This document shows positions 42,913 through 51,097 of a DNA stretch of 64,000 nucleotides, piece after piece. This stretch comes from Bacteroidota bacterium (GTDB lineage Bacteria > Bacteroidota > Bacteroidia > B-17B0 > Aurantibacillaceae). Location: assembly GCA_018267825.1 (NCBI GenBank), contig JAFDXR010000014.1, forward strand, positions 1 through 64,000, read 5' to 3'. Each line of letters starts with the position of its first letter. Positions within the stretch are counted from its first letter, which is position 1. The translations under genes were made by a program, and so were the position numbers. The notes below the pieces were generated by a model. That model searched no databases, had not been told where the DNA came from, and saw only the letters and a list, made by a program, of their open reading frames with translations.

Positions 42913-44457
42913 ATGAGTTCAGTTAAGCCAGAAGATCATTTCAAAAACATTATATCGCATTGTAAAGAGTACGGATATATATTCCCAAGCAGTGAAATAT
43001 ACGACGGGATGAGTGCCGTGTATGATTACGGGCAGAATGGGGCGGAACTGAAAAAAAATATCCGGGAATACTGGTGGAAGTCAATGGTGCAGATGCACGA
43101 GAACATCGTCGGGATCGATGCGGCTATTTTTATGCACCCGACTACCTGGAAAGCCAGTGGGCACGTGGATGCCTTTAACGATCCGCTGATTGATAATAAA
43201 GACAGCAAGAAGCGCTACCGTGCCGATGTTCTTATCGAAGAACATGTGGCCAAGATTGAAGATAAGATTAACAAAGAAGTGGAGAAAGCGGCCAAGCGTT
43301 TCGAGAATTTTGATGTGGCCATGTTCCGTTCTACCAATGCCCGCGTGTTGGAATATCAGAAGAAGATCGAAGAAATCAATGCACGTTTTAAAAACGCCAT
43401 GGAAGCCAATGACCTGGCTGAAGTGCGCCAGATCATTGTGGATTGTGAGATAGTAGATCCGATTAGCGGCACCCGTAACTGGACCGATGTACGTCAGTTC
43501 AATCTCATGTTCTCTACCCAATTGGGTTCTGTATCCGAGGAGGCCAGCACGGTTTATCTGCGCCCGGAAACAGCGCAGGGTATTTTTGTAAACTACCTCA
43601 ATGTGCAGAAAACAGGCCGTATGAAAATTCCGTTTGGTATTGCCCAAACCGGTAAAGCATTCCGGAATGAGATCGTAGCCCGCCAGTTTATTTTCAGGAT
43701 GCGTGAATTCGAACAAATGGAAATGCAGTTCTTTGTGCGACCGGGAACCGAAATGGAATGGTATGAATACTGGAAGAAAGCCCGCCTCAACTGGCATCTA
43801 GTGCTGGGATTAGGTGCTGATAAATACCGTTATCACGATCATATTAAACTGGCTCATTATGCCAATGCTGCGTGCGATATTGAACACCAGTTCCCATTCG
43901 GATTCAAAGAACTGGAAGGAATTCACTCCCGCACCGACTTCGATTTGAAGCAGCATGAGCAATACAGCGGCAAGAAGCTCCAGTATTTTGACCCTGAGCT
44001 CAACCAGAGTTATGTGCCTTATGTGGTAGAAACCTCTGTAGGACTTGACCGTTTGTTTTTATCGGTGATGTCGTCGGCCTATAAAGAAGAAGTGCTTGAA
44101 GGTGGCGATACCCGTGTGGTACTTGGTCTTCCGCCAGCCCTGGCTCCGTTCAAGGCGGCTATTTTCCCATTGATTAAAAAAGATGGTCTGCCCGAGCTGG
44201 CAGAAAAAATTATGACCGATCTGAAATTTGATCATATGGTTACCTACGATGAAAAAGACACCGTTGGCAAACGTTACCGCCGCCAGGATGCCATTGGTAC
44301 CCCATACTGTATTACGGTCGATCACCAGAGCCTGGAAGATCAGACGGTGACGATCCGTCATCGCGACAGTATGGAGCAGGAACGTGTTGCTATTTCTCAG
44401 CTTAACAGCATTCTTACCGCTAAAACCAGTCTGAAAAGCCTGTTGAGTCAACTCTGA
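42913..44457 (+). CDS. glyS: glycyl-tRNA synthetase (dimeric class II form)
   Basis: 514 residues, single-chain alpha2 GlyRS of the eukaryotic/archaeal-like type, not the bacterial alpha/beta tetramer. It starts with HFKNIISHCKEYGYIFPSSE and EIYDGMSAVYDYGQNGAELK. TVYLRPETAQGIFVNYLN is class II motif 2-associated, FRMREFEQMEMQFFVRPG contains the Arg-Glu pair, and VETSVGLDRLFLSVM is motif 3. The anticodon-binding domain starts about residue 390. Monocistronic, followed by a strong terminator. Confidence 0.95.
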   Translation: MSSVKPEDHFKNIISHCKEYGYIFPSSEIYDGMSAVYDYGQNGAELKKNIREYWWKSMVQMHENIVGIDAAIFMHPTTWKASGHVDAFNDPLIDNKDSKKRYRADVLIEEHVAKIEDKINKEVEKAAKRFENFDVAMFRSTNARVLEYQKKIEEINARFKNAMEANDLAEVRQIIVDCEIVDPISGTRNWTDVRQFNLMFSTQLGSVSEEASTVYLRPETAQGIFVNYLNVQKTGRMKIPFGIAQTGKAFRNEIVARQFIFRMREFEQMEMQFFVRPGTEMEWYEYWKKARLNWHLVLGLGADKYRYHDHIKLAHYANAACDIEHQFPFGFKELEGIHSRTDFDLKQHEQYSGKKLQYFDPELNQSYVPYVVETSVGLDRLFLSVMSSAYKEEVLEGGDTRVVLGLPPALAPFKAAIFPLIKKDGLPELAEKIMTDLKFDHMVTYDEKDTVGKRYRRQDAIGTPYCITVDHQSLEDQTVTIRHRDSMEQERVAISQLNSILTAKTSLKSLLSQL

Positions 44458-44478
44458 AATTCTTCACATTCATAGATT

Positions 44479-44512
44479 AAAACGACACGAAAAACCGTGT
44501 CGTTTTTTTATT
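44479..44512 (+). terminator. intrinsic terminator of glyS
   Basis: AAAACGACACG, a short loop and CGTGTCGTTTTTTT, 22 bases after the glyS stop. Confidence 0.92.
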
Positions 44513-44558
44513 TCGTCGAAACCCGAAAAAATTAATATTCAGGTAATAAAAAAGCCAT

Positions 44559-44582
44559 TACCTTTGTTGACCATTTGGTCAA
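44559..44582 (+). promoter_or_regulatory. putative TetR operator overlapping a -7 box
   Basis: TTGACCATTTGGTCAA (44567-44582) has perfect 6-bp arms around 4 bases. It directly follows TACCTTTG (44559-44566), a TAnnTTTG box, 20 bases upstream of the TetR ATG. This placement suits autorepression of the efflux operon by TetR. Confidence 0.6.
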
Positions 44583-44601
44583 ACCATATTGTTAAACCAT
44601 C

Positions 44602-45213
44602 ATGTCAAACCTAACTGAACCCGAAAAAAAGATTCTCGACGCCGCCAGAAAGGTGTTTGAGATCAATGGCTATGCAGGGGCCAGGATGCAGGAAATTGCA
44701 GACGAGGCGGAGATCAGCAAGGCCTCCTTACACTATTATTTCAGGAGTAAGGAGAACTTGTTTGAACGGATCTTCGACGAGACCATGACCGATTTCATGC
44801 AACTTGTATCGACCTGGAACGATGATTCGGAAGACTGGGAAGCGAAACTTCGCCGGTTTATCTGCGAGTTTTTCTCGTTCCTGAAAACCAAGTCGCTTTT
44901 ATTCATTATCGGCGAAATAAACAGGAATCCTGATCTGCTTCTCAGCCGCCGTAAAAAATCGAAGCCTAAGGCCAAATTCATTGAATATTTTGAAAGGCTT
45001 CAGGCAAACGGCAAGGTAGAGCCGGTGAATATGTATGTGATCTACATTTTCATGCACTCATTATGTTCTTACCCGATCCTGAATAGCCGGATGTTCCAGA
45101 TGACAACAGGTTTAAATAATCATGATTTTGAGCAATTCATGAAAGAGTACCCCGACCAGGTAGCTGATTTATTAATTTTTTCATTAAAAAGAGGACTTAA
45201 AGAAACACGATGA
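44602..45213 (+). CDS. TetR/AcrR family transcriptional regulator
   Basis: 203 residues. The N-terminal helix-turn-helix domain is KKILDAARKVFEINGYAGAR followed by MQEIADEAEISKASLHYYFR and SKENLFERIFDE. The C-terminal ligand domain is helical and unspecific. It is the first gene of a four-gene efflux operon and its stop overlaps the TolC-like start (ATGA). It likely represses the operon via the palindrome at 44567, with an unknown drug-like ligand as inducer. Confidence 0.93.
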   Translation: MSNLTEPEKKILDAARKVFEINGYAGARMQEIADEAEISKASLHYYFRSKENLFERIFDETMTDFMQLVSTWNDDSEDWEAKLRRFICEFFSFLKTKSLLFIIGEINRNPDLLLSRRKKSKPKAKFIEYFERLQANGKVEPVNMYVIYIFMHSLCSYPILNSRMFQMTTGLNNHDFEQFMKEYPDQVADLLIFSLKRGLKETR

Positions 45214-46487
45214 ACATGACCAGATCTATCATTGCAGGCATTGCCGCCGTTTTTGCAGGTATGCACCTGTATGCCCAGCAACCAGAGCCTGTAACACTCG
45301 AACAGTTACAGGGTCTTGCCAGGGAGAACTATCCCTTACTGAAACAAAAACAGATGTATGCGGATATGGCAGGCAATAAAGTAAAACAACTGAATTCCAA
45401 TTTTCTGCCCCAGGTAAGCTTAACCGGTCAGGCCACTTACCAGAGTGAAGTTACCGAACTGAACGTTCCTATACCCGGCGGTGGCGGTGGTTTCAAGCAG
45501 AAACCCGATCAGTATGCATTCGGCGTTGAGCTGAAAGAGAATCTGTTTGATTATGGTGCTGTGAAAACACAGAAGCAGCTCGAGCGCGAAAGTGGCGAAA
45601 TCCAGAATCAGCAGGTGGAAACCGACATGATCAAACTGAAAGACAGGATCAATCAGCTGTATGGTAACATATACCTGCAACAGGAGAATAAAAAAATCAT
45701 GCAGCTCCGTATTGCTGAACTGGATGCAAAACGGAAAAAGATGCAGTCAGCGGTTGATAATGGAGCAGCACTGCAAAGTAATTTTCTGGTGCTGGAATCG
45801 GAATACCTGTCTACAGAACAGAAAATTGAAGAGATCAACTCAAATCTCGTAGCATGGTTTAAAACATTATCGTTGCTGACCAACAAAACAATGGATACCA
45901 CCGTGGTGTTTGCAGAACCGGGTAAGCCAAAAACACTGCAGTCAACCATCATCCGCCCGGAATATAAGTTGTTTGATCTGCAGGCCAATTCACTGAAACT
46001 GCGTGAGAAAATGATCAACCGTGGTAACCTGCCAAAAGTGTTTGTATTCGGTCGCGGATACTACGGTCGTCCCGGCTACAATTTCCTGAATAACGATTTC
46101 AGACCTTATGGTATGGTAGGGGCAGGCTTGAACTGGAATTTGTCGGCCTATTACACCAGCTCACGCGAGAAGAATAACCTGCATATTAATAATGACCTTG
46201 TGAATAACCAGAAAAAATTATTTGATCTGAACCTGCAGACAACCCTGAGCCAACAGCAGGAAGAGATCAATAAACTGGAGAAGATGATCTTGATGGATGC
46301 TAAAATTGTTGAAGCTAAAACCAATGTCCGTAAGGCTTCATCAAGCCAGCTCGATAACGGGATCATTACATCTTCCGACTATATTGTGGATTTGAACGCA
46401 GAGAACCAGGCCCAGTTCAATCTGAAACTCCACCAGATACAATTAATGATGGCCAAAGAAAACTATAACACAACATTAGGATATTAA
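45210..46487 (+). CDS. TolC-family outer-membrane efflux protein
   Basis: 425 residues with a signal peptide ending LYAQQ. The two halves of the TolC fold are visible: LEQLQGLARENYPLLKQKQM starts the first coiled-coil repeat, and IIRPEYKLFDLQANSLKLRE the second. A hinge of beta-strands lies near FVFGRGYYGRPGYNFLN. Channel for the tripartite EmrA/EmrB pump encoded directly downstream. Overlaps the TetR gene by 4 bases. Confidence 0.88.
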   Translation: MNMTRSIIAGIAAVFAGMHLYAQQPEPVTLEQLQGLARENYPLLKQKQMYADMAGNKVKQLNSNFLPQVSLTGQATYQSEVTELNVPIPGGGGGFKQKPDQYAFGVELKENLFDYGAVKTQKQLERESGEIQNQQVETDMIKLKDRINQLYGNIYLQQENKKIMQLRIAELDAKRKKMQSAVDNGAALQSNFLVLESEYLSTEQKIEEINSNLVAWFKTLSLLTNKTMDTTVVFAEPGKPKTLQSTIIRPEYKLFDLQANSLKLREKMINRGNLPKVFVFGRGYYGRPGYNFLNNDFRPYGMVGAGLNWNLSAYYTSSREKNNLHINNDLVNNQKKLFDLNLQTTLSQQQEEINKLEKMILMDAKIVEAKTNVRKASSSQLDNGIITSSDYIVDLNAENQAQFNLKLHQIQLMMAKENYNTTLGY

Positions 46488-46510
46488 TTCAAATAAAGCA
46501 CTCAGAAAAC

Positions 46511-47665
46511 ATGGAAAACAACAATAACACCCAAACACAAGCTCAAGCGGAAACCAAGCACCATGCCAACGGTAAGACCGGGGAGGAAGGCAGGAAGCCG
46601 GCTAATAAAAAGAAACGCCTGATGATTTTGGGAATCATCGCCACAGTTATTATCGTGATTGTATCAACCATCTGGATTACATCCATGGGGCATGAAAGCA
46701 CCGACAATGCACAGCTCGATGCTACAATTACACCTGTAAGAGCTGTTGTACAGGGGTTTGTTACGGAGGTTCGTTTTACCGACAACCAGCAGGTTAAAAA
46801 AGGCGATACACTTATTGTAATTGATCGTAAAGATTATGTGGCTAAACTGGCACAGGCACAGGCTGCCCTGGAAAGTGCCAAAGCACAGCTTGAAATTGCA
46901 AAATCAGGAGCAAGCTCTGCTGAGTCAAATGCCACAGCCTCGGTGTTGAACAGCCAGGCTGCCAAAGACAATATCACAACAGCTCAGGCCCGTTTGACCA
47001 AAGCAGAGAAGGAGATGACCCGCGTTGACAAAATGCTGAAAGATGGTGCTGCAACCCAGCAACAATTTGATGCGACCAAGGCCGAGTATGAAACAGCGAA
47101 AGCCCAGCATGATATGATTGTAAAACAATTTGAGGCATCTTCGTCGCAGGCTACGGGGGCTCAATCGCAGGCAGAAGCTCAGAAATCACAGATTATCCTG
47201 GCAACAGCCATGGTGAAACAGCGTGAAGCAGAACTGGCCCTCGCGCAGAATCAATACAACAACACCGCTGTGTTGGCTCCGTTTGATGGCATCATTTCCA
47301 AAAAATCGATTGAAGTAGGGCAATACCTGCAGGTGAGCGCTCCGGTGTGTTCGGCCGTAGATATTAATAATCTATATGTATCGGCTAACTTCAAAGAAAC
47401 ACAGATTGAAGAAATGCGCCCTGGTCAGGAAGTTGAAATTAAAGTGGATGCATTCCCGAAAGCGTTCGTAAAAGGGACATTGCAGAGTTTTGGTGGCGCA
47501 ACGGGAGCTAAATTTTCTTTACTGCCCCCGGATAATGCTACAGGTAATTTCGTGAAAATAACGCAGCGTGTACCGGTTCGTATTGCCATTACCGAATATC
47601 CGAAAGAGCTTGCAGGTATGTTATTGCCGGGATTAAGCGCTGTTGTAGATATTAAAACCAAATAA
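46511..47665 (+). CDS. emrA: HlyD/EmrA-family membrane fusion protein
   Basis: 384 residues. A charged N-terminal tail, one membrane helix (RLMILGIIATVIIVIVSTIW, about 36-55), then biotinyl-lipoyl-like halves flanking a long coiled coil (about 110-240). It begins with TDNAQLDATITPVRAVVQGF, the usual lipoyl motif of EmrA, and ends in a beta-barrel with ELAGMLLPGLSAVVDIK. Bridges the MFS pump to the TolC channel. 23 bases after the TolC gene and 8 bases before emrB. Confidence 0.9.
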   Translation: MENNNNTQTQAQAETKHHANGKTGEEGRKPANKKKRLMILGIIATVIIVIVSTIWITSMGHESTDNAQLDATITPVRAVVQGFVTEVRFTDNQQVKKGDTLIVIDRKDYVAKLAQAQAALESAKAQLEIAKSGASSAESNATASVLNSQAAKDNITTAQARLTKAEKEMTRVDKMLKDGAATQQQFDATKAEYETAKAQHDMIVKQFEASSSQATGAQSQAEAQKSQIILATAMVKQREAELALAQNQYNNTAVLAPFDGIISKKSIEVGQYLQVSAPVCSAVDINNLYVSANFKETQIEEMRPGQEVEIKVDAFPKAFVKGTLQSFGGATGAKFSLLPPDNATGNFVKITQRVPVRIAITEYPKELAGMLLPGLSAVVDIKTK

Positions 47666-47673
47666 TAGAAATC

Positions 47674-49260
47674 TTGAGCACAACAACTTTACAGGCTCCG
47701 GCACAAATTCAGTATCCTACCGGATTCACCAAGTGGATTACGGTGATCACTGCAATCAGCTGTGCTATCCTGGAGCTTATCGATACAACGATTGTGAATG
47801 TTGGTTTGCGTGAGATCAGTGGAAGTATTGGTGCCACCACCACAGAGATTGCCTGGGTAACGACATCCTATGCCATCTCCAATGTGATCATCATCCCGCT
47901 GACCAGTATGCTTTCCGATCTTTTCGGTCGAAGAATTTATTTTACAGGATCGGTGATTCTGTTTACAGTTGCTTCCATTATGTGCGGACTCTCCGGAAGC
48001 CTGTGGACCCTGGTGTTCTGGCGTTTCGTGCAGGGCCTTGGTGGCGGCGGACTGTTATCTACAGCGCAAACGATTATCATTGGTGCATTTCCTCCCGAAA
48101 AAATAAGTACAGCCAACGCTATTTTTGGTATGGGTATGATCATGGGGCCTACTTTTGGTCCAGCTCTGGGTGGTTATATCCTGGATCACCAGACCTGGCA
48201 CTGGATCTTTTTTGTGAATATTCCGATAGGCATTGCGGCAACGTTTTTATCCTGGACTTATATCACTAACAGGCCGGGTGCTGTAAAACCCAGGAAGATC
48301 GACTGGTGGGGTATTATATTCCTGGTCATGGCCATTGGCTCACTGCAGTATGTGCTGGAAGAAGGCACCTCTAAAGACTGGTTCGAAAGTTCAGAAATTG
48401 TAATCATGTCAATGGTTTCGTTGTTTGGCCTGGTCGCTTTTATCTACAGGGAACTCAGCATTGATTATCCGGCAGTGAATATCAGGCTTTACAAAAATTA
48501 TAACCTGACCATGGGGAGTATTATGAACCTGATGCTTGGTATGCTATTGTTCGGCACAGTATTTATATTTCCGCTTTTCGTACAGATATCGTTGGGCTGG
48601 ACTCCATTGAAAACAGGCCTGTTTATGATTCCAGGGGCTTTATGTTCGGCCTTTGCCATGCCTCTGGTGGGGAATCTGCTGAACAAAGGAGCCAACCCGA
48701 AGCTCATTATTATAATAGGGATCATCATGACGTTCTTTTTCGTACTCATGCTTGGCTATGCTTCCCCGGACTCCAATGAAAGTAACTTTTACCTGCCATT
48801 TGTTTTGCGTGGATTTGGTTTGGCTTTTATGATGTCGCCGATTCTTGCCCTGGCAGTAGGAGGACTCAAGGGTAAAGATATGACTCAGGCCGTAGGGCTT
48901 GCGAATATGGTGCGGCAATTGGGTGGTGCTATTGGCATTGCATTGATTAACCTTTATCTCACCTCTGTGAATGCGCAGGCAAGAAGTAATATGCTGGGCT
49001 ATATCAATCCATATAACACAGTGGCCAGCGACCGTTTGAATATGCTGACACAGAATTTTATGTCGCAGGGTTTTGATCCGGAACGTTCGCAGGCACTGGC
49101 CAACCAGATGCTGGAAGGCGCTCTGTACAGGCAACAGGCTATGGTGAGCTATAACCAGGGTTTTTTAATGGTGGCTTTTGCCATTCTTTTTGCAATCCCT
49201 GTGGTATTAATGATCCGCTATAAAAAGGGAACCAAAAGTAAAATGATTTCAGACCACTAA
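47674..49260 (+). CDS. emrB: DHA2-family MFS drug efflux transporter (EmrB-like)
   Basis: 528 residues, 14 membrane segments. TTIVNVGLREISGSIGATTT and AWVTTSYAISNVIIIPLTSM are typical DHA2 motifs; the motif A-like loop is DLFGRRIYFTGSV, and motif C is GPTFGPALGGYILDHQTW. TTG at 47674 is the start, because no in-frame ATG lies near the conserved N-terminus and the spacing to emrA is 8 bases. Last gene of the efflux operon. A large inverted repeat follows at 49280. Confidence 0.92.
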   Translation: MSTTTLQAPAQIQYPTGFTKWITVITAISCAILELIDTTIVNVGLREISGSIGATTTEIAWVTTSYAISNVIIIPLTSMLSDLFGRRIYFTGSVILFTVASIMCGLSGSLWTLVFWRFVQGLGGGGLLSTAQTIIIGAFPPEKISTANAIFGMGMIMGPTFGPALGGYILDHQTWHWIFFVNIPIGIAATFLSWTYITNRPGAVKPRKIDWWGIIFLVMAIGSLQYVLEEGTSKDWFESSEIVIMSMVSLFGLVAFIYRELSIDYPAVNIRLYKNYNLTMGSIMNLMLGMLLFGTVFIFPLFVQISLGWTPLKTGLFMIPGALCSAFAMPLVGNLLNKGANPKLIIIIGIIMTFFFVLMLGYASPDSNESNFYLPFVLRGFGLAFMMSPILALAVGGLKGKDMTQAVGLANMVRQLGGAIGIALINLYLTSVNAQARSNMLGYINPYNTVASDRLNMLTQNFMSQGFDPERSQALANQMLEGALYRQQAMVSYNQGFLMVAFAILFAIPVVLMIRYKKGTKSKMISDH

Positions 49261-49279
49261 AGAGGTTCGGTATGTTTGT

Positions 49280-49327
49280 AATTCCCCTGTTTGTTTTGTA
49301 ATTTTCTATTTTACAAACAGGGGAATT
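49280..49327. repeat. 14-bp inverted repeat between emrB and the OsmC gene
   Basis: AATTCCCCTGTTTG (49280-49293) and CAAACAGGGGAATT (49314-49327) are perfect inverted arms around 20 bases. The right arm is followed by TATC, not a T-run, and ends 4 bases before the OsmC ATG. It could terminate emrB or sequester the OsmC start. The function is open. Confidence 0.6.
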
Positions 49328-49331
49328 TATC

Positions 49332-49724
49332 ATGATAAGCATTCAGGCACAGATCCGGCAGGAGCATTATAAAACGAGCATTCGTTCAGAGTTGAATACG
49401 CTGGTGGCCGATGAGCCGGTGTCGCACGGAGGGGAGGAAAAGGGGTTTTCACCTTCGGGTCTTCTGGCTTCATCTCTCGGTGCCTGCACCTGTATTACAC
49501 TCCGTATGTATGCTGATCGTAAACAATGGCCACTCGATGGCGTTGATGTAGAAGTATCGTTGGAGTGGTCGGCAGAAAAGCAGCAAACCAATATAAACCG
49601 TAATATTACCCTGATGGGTGCATTAAGCGATGACCAGCGCGAGCGTTTATTGCAGATCGCCAATCAATGCCCTGTGCATAAAATGCTGTCACATCCCATT
49701 CACATACAAAGCCAATTTTTATGA
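49332..49724 (+). CDS. OsmC/Ohr-family protein
   Basis: 130 residues. The family fold shows in HGGEEKGFSPSGLLASSLGA, with the active Cys in GACTCITLRMYA and the second Cys in IANQCPVHKMLSHP. Members reduce organic hydroperoxides with dithiol cofactors. Two Cys at family positions are kept, so peroxidase activity is plausible. Its stop overlaps the start of the iron-sulfur gene (ATGA). Confidence 0.88.
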   Translation: MISIQAQIRQEHYKTSIRSELNTLVADEPVSHGGEEKGFSPSGLLASSLGACTCITLRMYADRKQWPLDGVDVEVSLEWSAEKQQTNINRNITLMGALSDDQRERLLQIANQCPVHKMLSHPIHIQSQFL

Positions 49725-50161
49725 AAGAAATAACCAAAACCTATAGCAACGGAGAAGTCACTATTGTATGGAAGCCTCATGTATGCATTCATTCAACGAT
49801 TTGCTGGAAAGGTGCAGCTGGATTGTCGCAGGTGTTTAACCCGGCCGAAAAACCCTGGATAAAACCCGAAGGTGCAACCACCGCGCGTATTGTAGAACAG
49901 GTAAAGAAATGCCCGTCGGGAGCTCTGACTTATTACATGAATGCCGATGGGCATACGCGGGAAGATATTTCGGTAGAAACGATAGCAGAGGTTTCACCAA
50001 ACGGACCATTGCTGGTATATGGAAACATTGTGGTGAAGGAAAAAGACGGCCATGAAACCCATAAAAATAAAGTCACTGCTTTTTGCCGTTGCGGAGGCTC
50101 CGGAAATAAACCGTATTGCGATGGTACCCACACTAAAATAGGTTTCAAAGACGAGGCCTGA
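49721..50161 (+). CDS. YjdI-type 4Fe-4S domain fused to a CDGSH iron-sulfur domain
   Basis: 146 residues in two domains. The N-terminal ~70 residues are a divergent 4Fe-4S mono-cluster domain (Fer4_19, YjdI type): VCIHSTICWKGAAG and VKKCPSGALTYYM supply four Cys. The C-terminal ~45 residues are a CDGSH domain: TAFCRCGGSGNKPYCDGTHT, which binds a 2Fe-2S cluster by three Cys and one His. Such proteins may sense or transfer clusters or electrons. The overlap with the OsmC gene suggests a joint role in oxidative stress. Confidence 0.9.
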   Translation: MKEITKTYSNGEVTIVWKPHVCIHSTICWKGAAGLSQVFNPAEKPWIKPEGATTARIVEQVKKCPSGALTYYMNADGHTREDISVETIAEVSPNGPLLVYGNIVVKEKDGHETHKNKVTAFCRCGGSGNKPYCDGTHTKIGFKDEA

Positions 50162-50170
50162 GAAAATAGA

Positions 50171-51097
50171 TTATTTCATCATGGATGTGCGCTTTACAAG
50201 GTAGGCATAAAGCACATTTTCAAAGCCCTGGTTTATATCGGCTTCTACAAAGTCGATATGATACTGCCCGCATTTTAGTTTCAGGTTTTCTGTGTATTTG
50301 AGTGTTTTAGAAGTATACAACTCTTTAACCTGTTGCGGATTCAGTTTTATTTCTTCATTGGTTTCCATGTCAATGAAGCGATACGGACGATTTTCAAATT
50401 CAAAGTCCAGCTCTGATTTTTTATCGGTTACATGAAATAAAATAACTTCATGTTTTTTATAGCGCAGGTGCTGAAGCGCCGAGAAGATGGCTTCCTGGTC
50501 GTCGGCCTGTTCAAACATGTCGCTGAAAATAACCACGAGCGAACGCTGATGAATGATCTCAGCAATCTGGTTCAGTGCTTTGGCCGAATCTGTTGCCAGC
50601 CCCGGTTTGTATAAGGCCGGATCCAGCAGGGTTTCCAGCTCATGGTACATCATTTTTTGCTGGGTCGGGTTGCTTTTGGCCTTATAGTGTTTCGAAATAT
50701 CTGTATCGAACAGAGTCAGACCCGGTGCGTCGCGTTGGGTTTTCAGGAGTTCGATCAATGCGGCCGCCGAATATACCGAAAACGCCAGCTTGTTGTTCTT
50801 TGCCGGTTTTTCGTTTTCGAGGGGAAAGAACATGGACGATGAGCAATCGATAATGATCTGGCAGCGCAGGTTGGTTTCTTCTTCGTAACGCTTTACAAAT
50901 AATTTATCCGTACGGGCAAATAATTTCCAGTCGATATGCCTGGTGCTTTCGCCGGGATTATAAATCCGGTGTTCGGCAAATTCGACAGAGAATCCGTGAA
51001 ACGGGCTTTTATGTAAACCTGTAATAAAGCCTTCGACCACTTGTTTGGCAAACAGCTCCAGGTTTGAGAAAGGTTCTATGCGTTGTCTTTCAATCAC
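50171..51097 (-). CDS. DUF58 domain protein (VWA-like)
   Basis: 308 residues. FHGFSVEFAEHRIYNPGEST and IDWKLFARTDKLFVKRYEEE are the DUF58 core. The following VWA-like fold has the metal-site start LRCQIIIDCSSSMFF (DxSxS) and VIFSDMFEQAD. DUF58 proteins normally accompany a MoxR AAA ATPase and membrane VWA proteins, but neither is present here. Instead its start overlaps the end of a PMT-like glycosyltransferase gene by 4 bases. Confidence 0.88.
   Translation of the reverse strand: MIERQRIEPFSNLELFAKQVVEGFITGLHKSPFHGFSVEFAEHRIYNPGESTRHIDWKLFARTDKLFVKRYEEETNLRCQIIIDCSSSMFFPLENEKPAKNNKLAFSVYSAAALIELLKTQRDAPGLTLFDTDISKHYKAKSNPTQQKMMYHELETLLDPALYKPGLATDSAKALNQIAEIIHQRSLVVIFSDMFEQADDQEAIFSALQHLRYKKHEVILFHVTDKKSELDFEFENRPYRFIDMETNEEIKLNPQQVKELYTSKTLKYTENLKLKCGQYHIDFVEADINQGFENVLYAYLVKRTSMMK

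Noticed and set aside
43081-43797. 238-codon minus-strand frame
   Set aside because: Antisense to glyS; composition rich in Phe/His from reverse reading.
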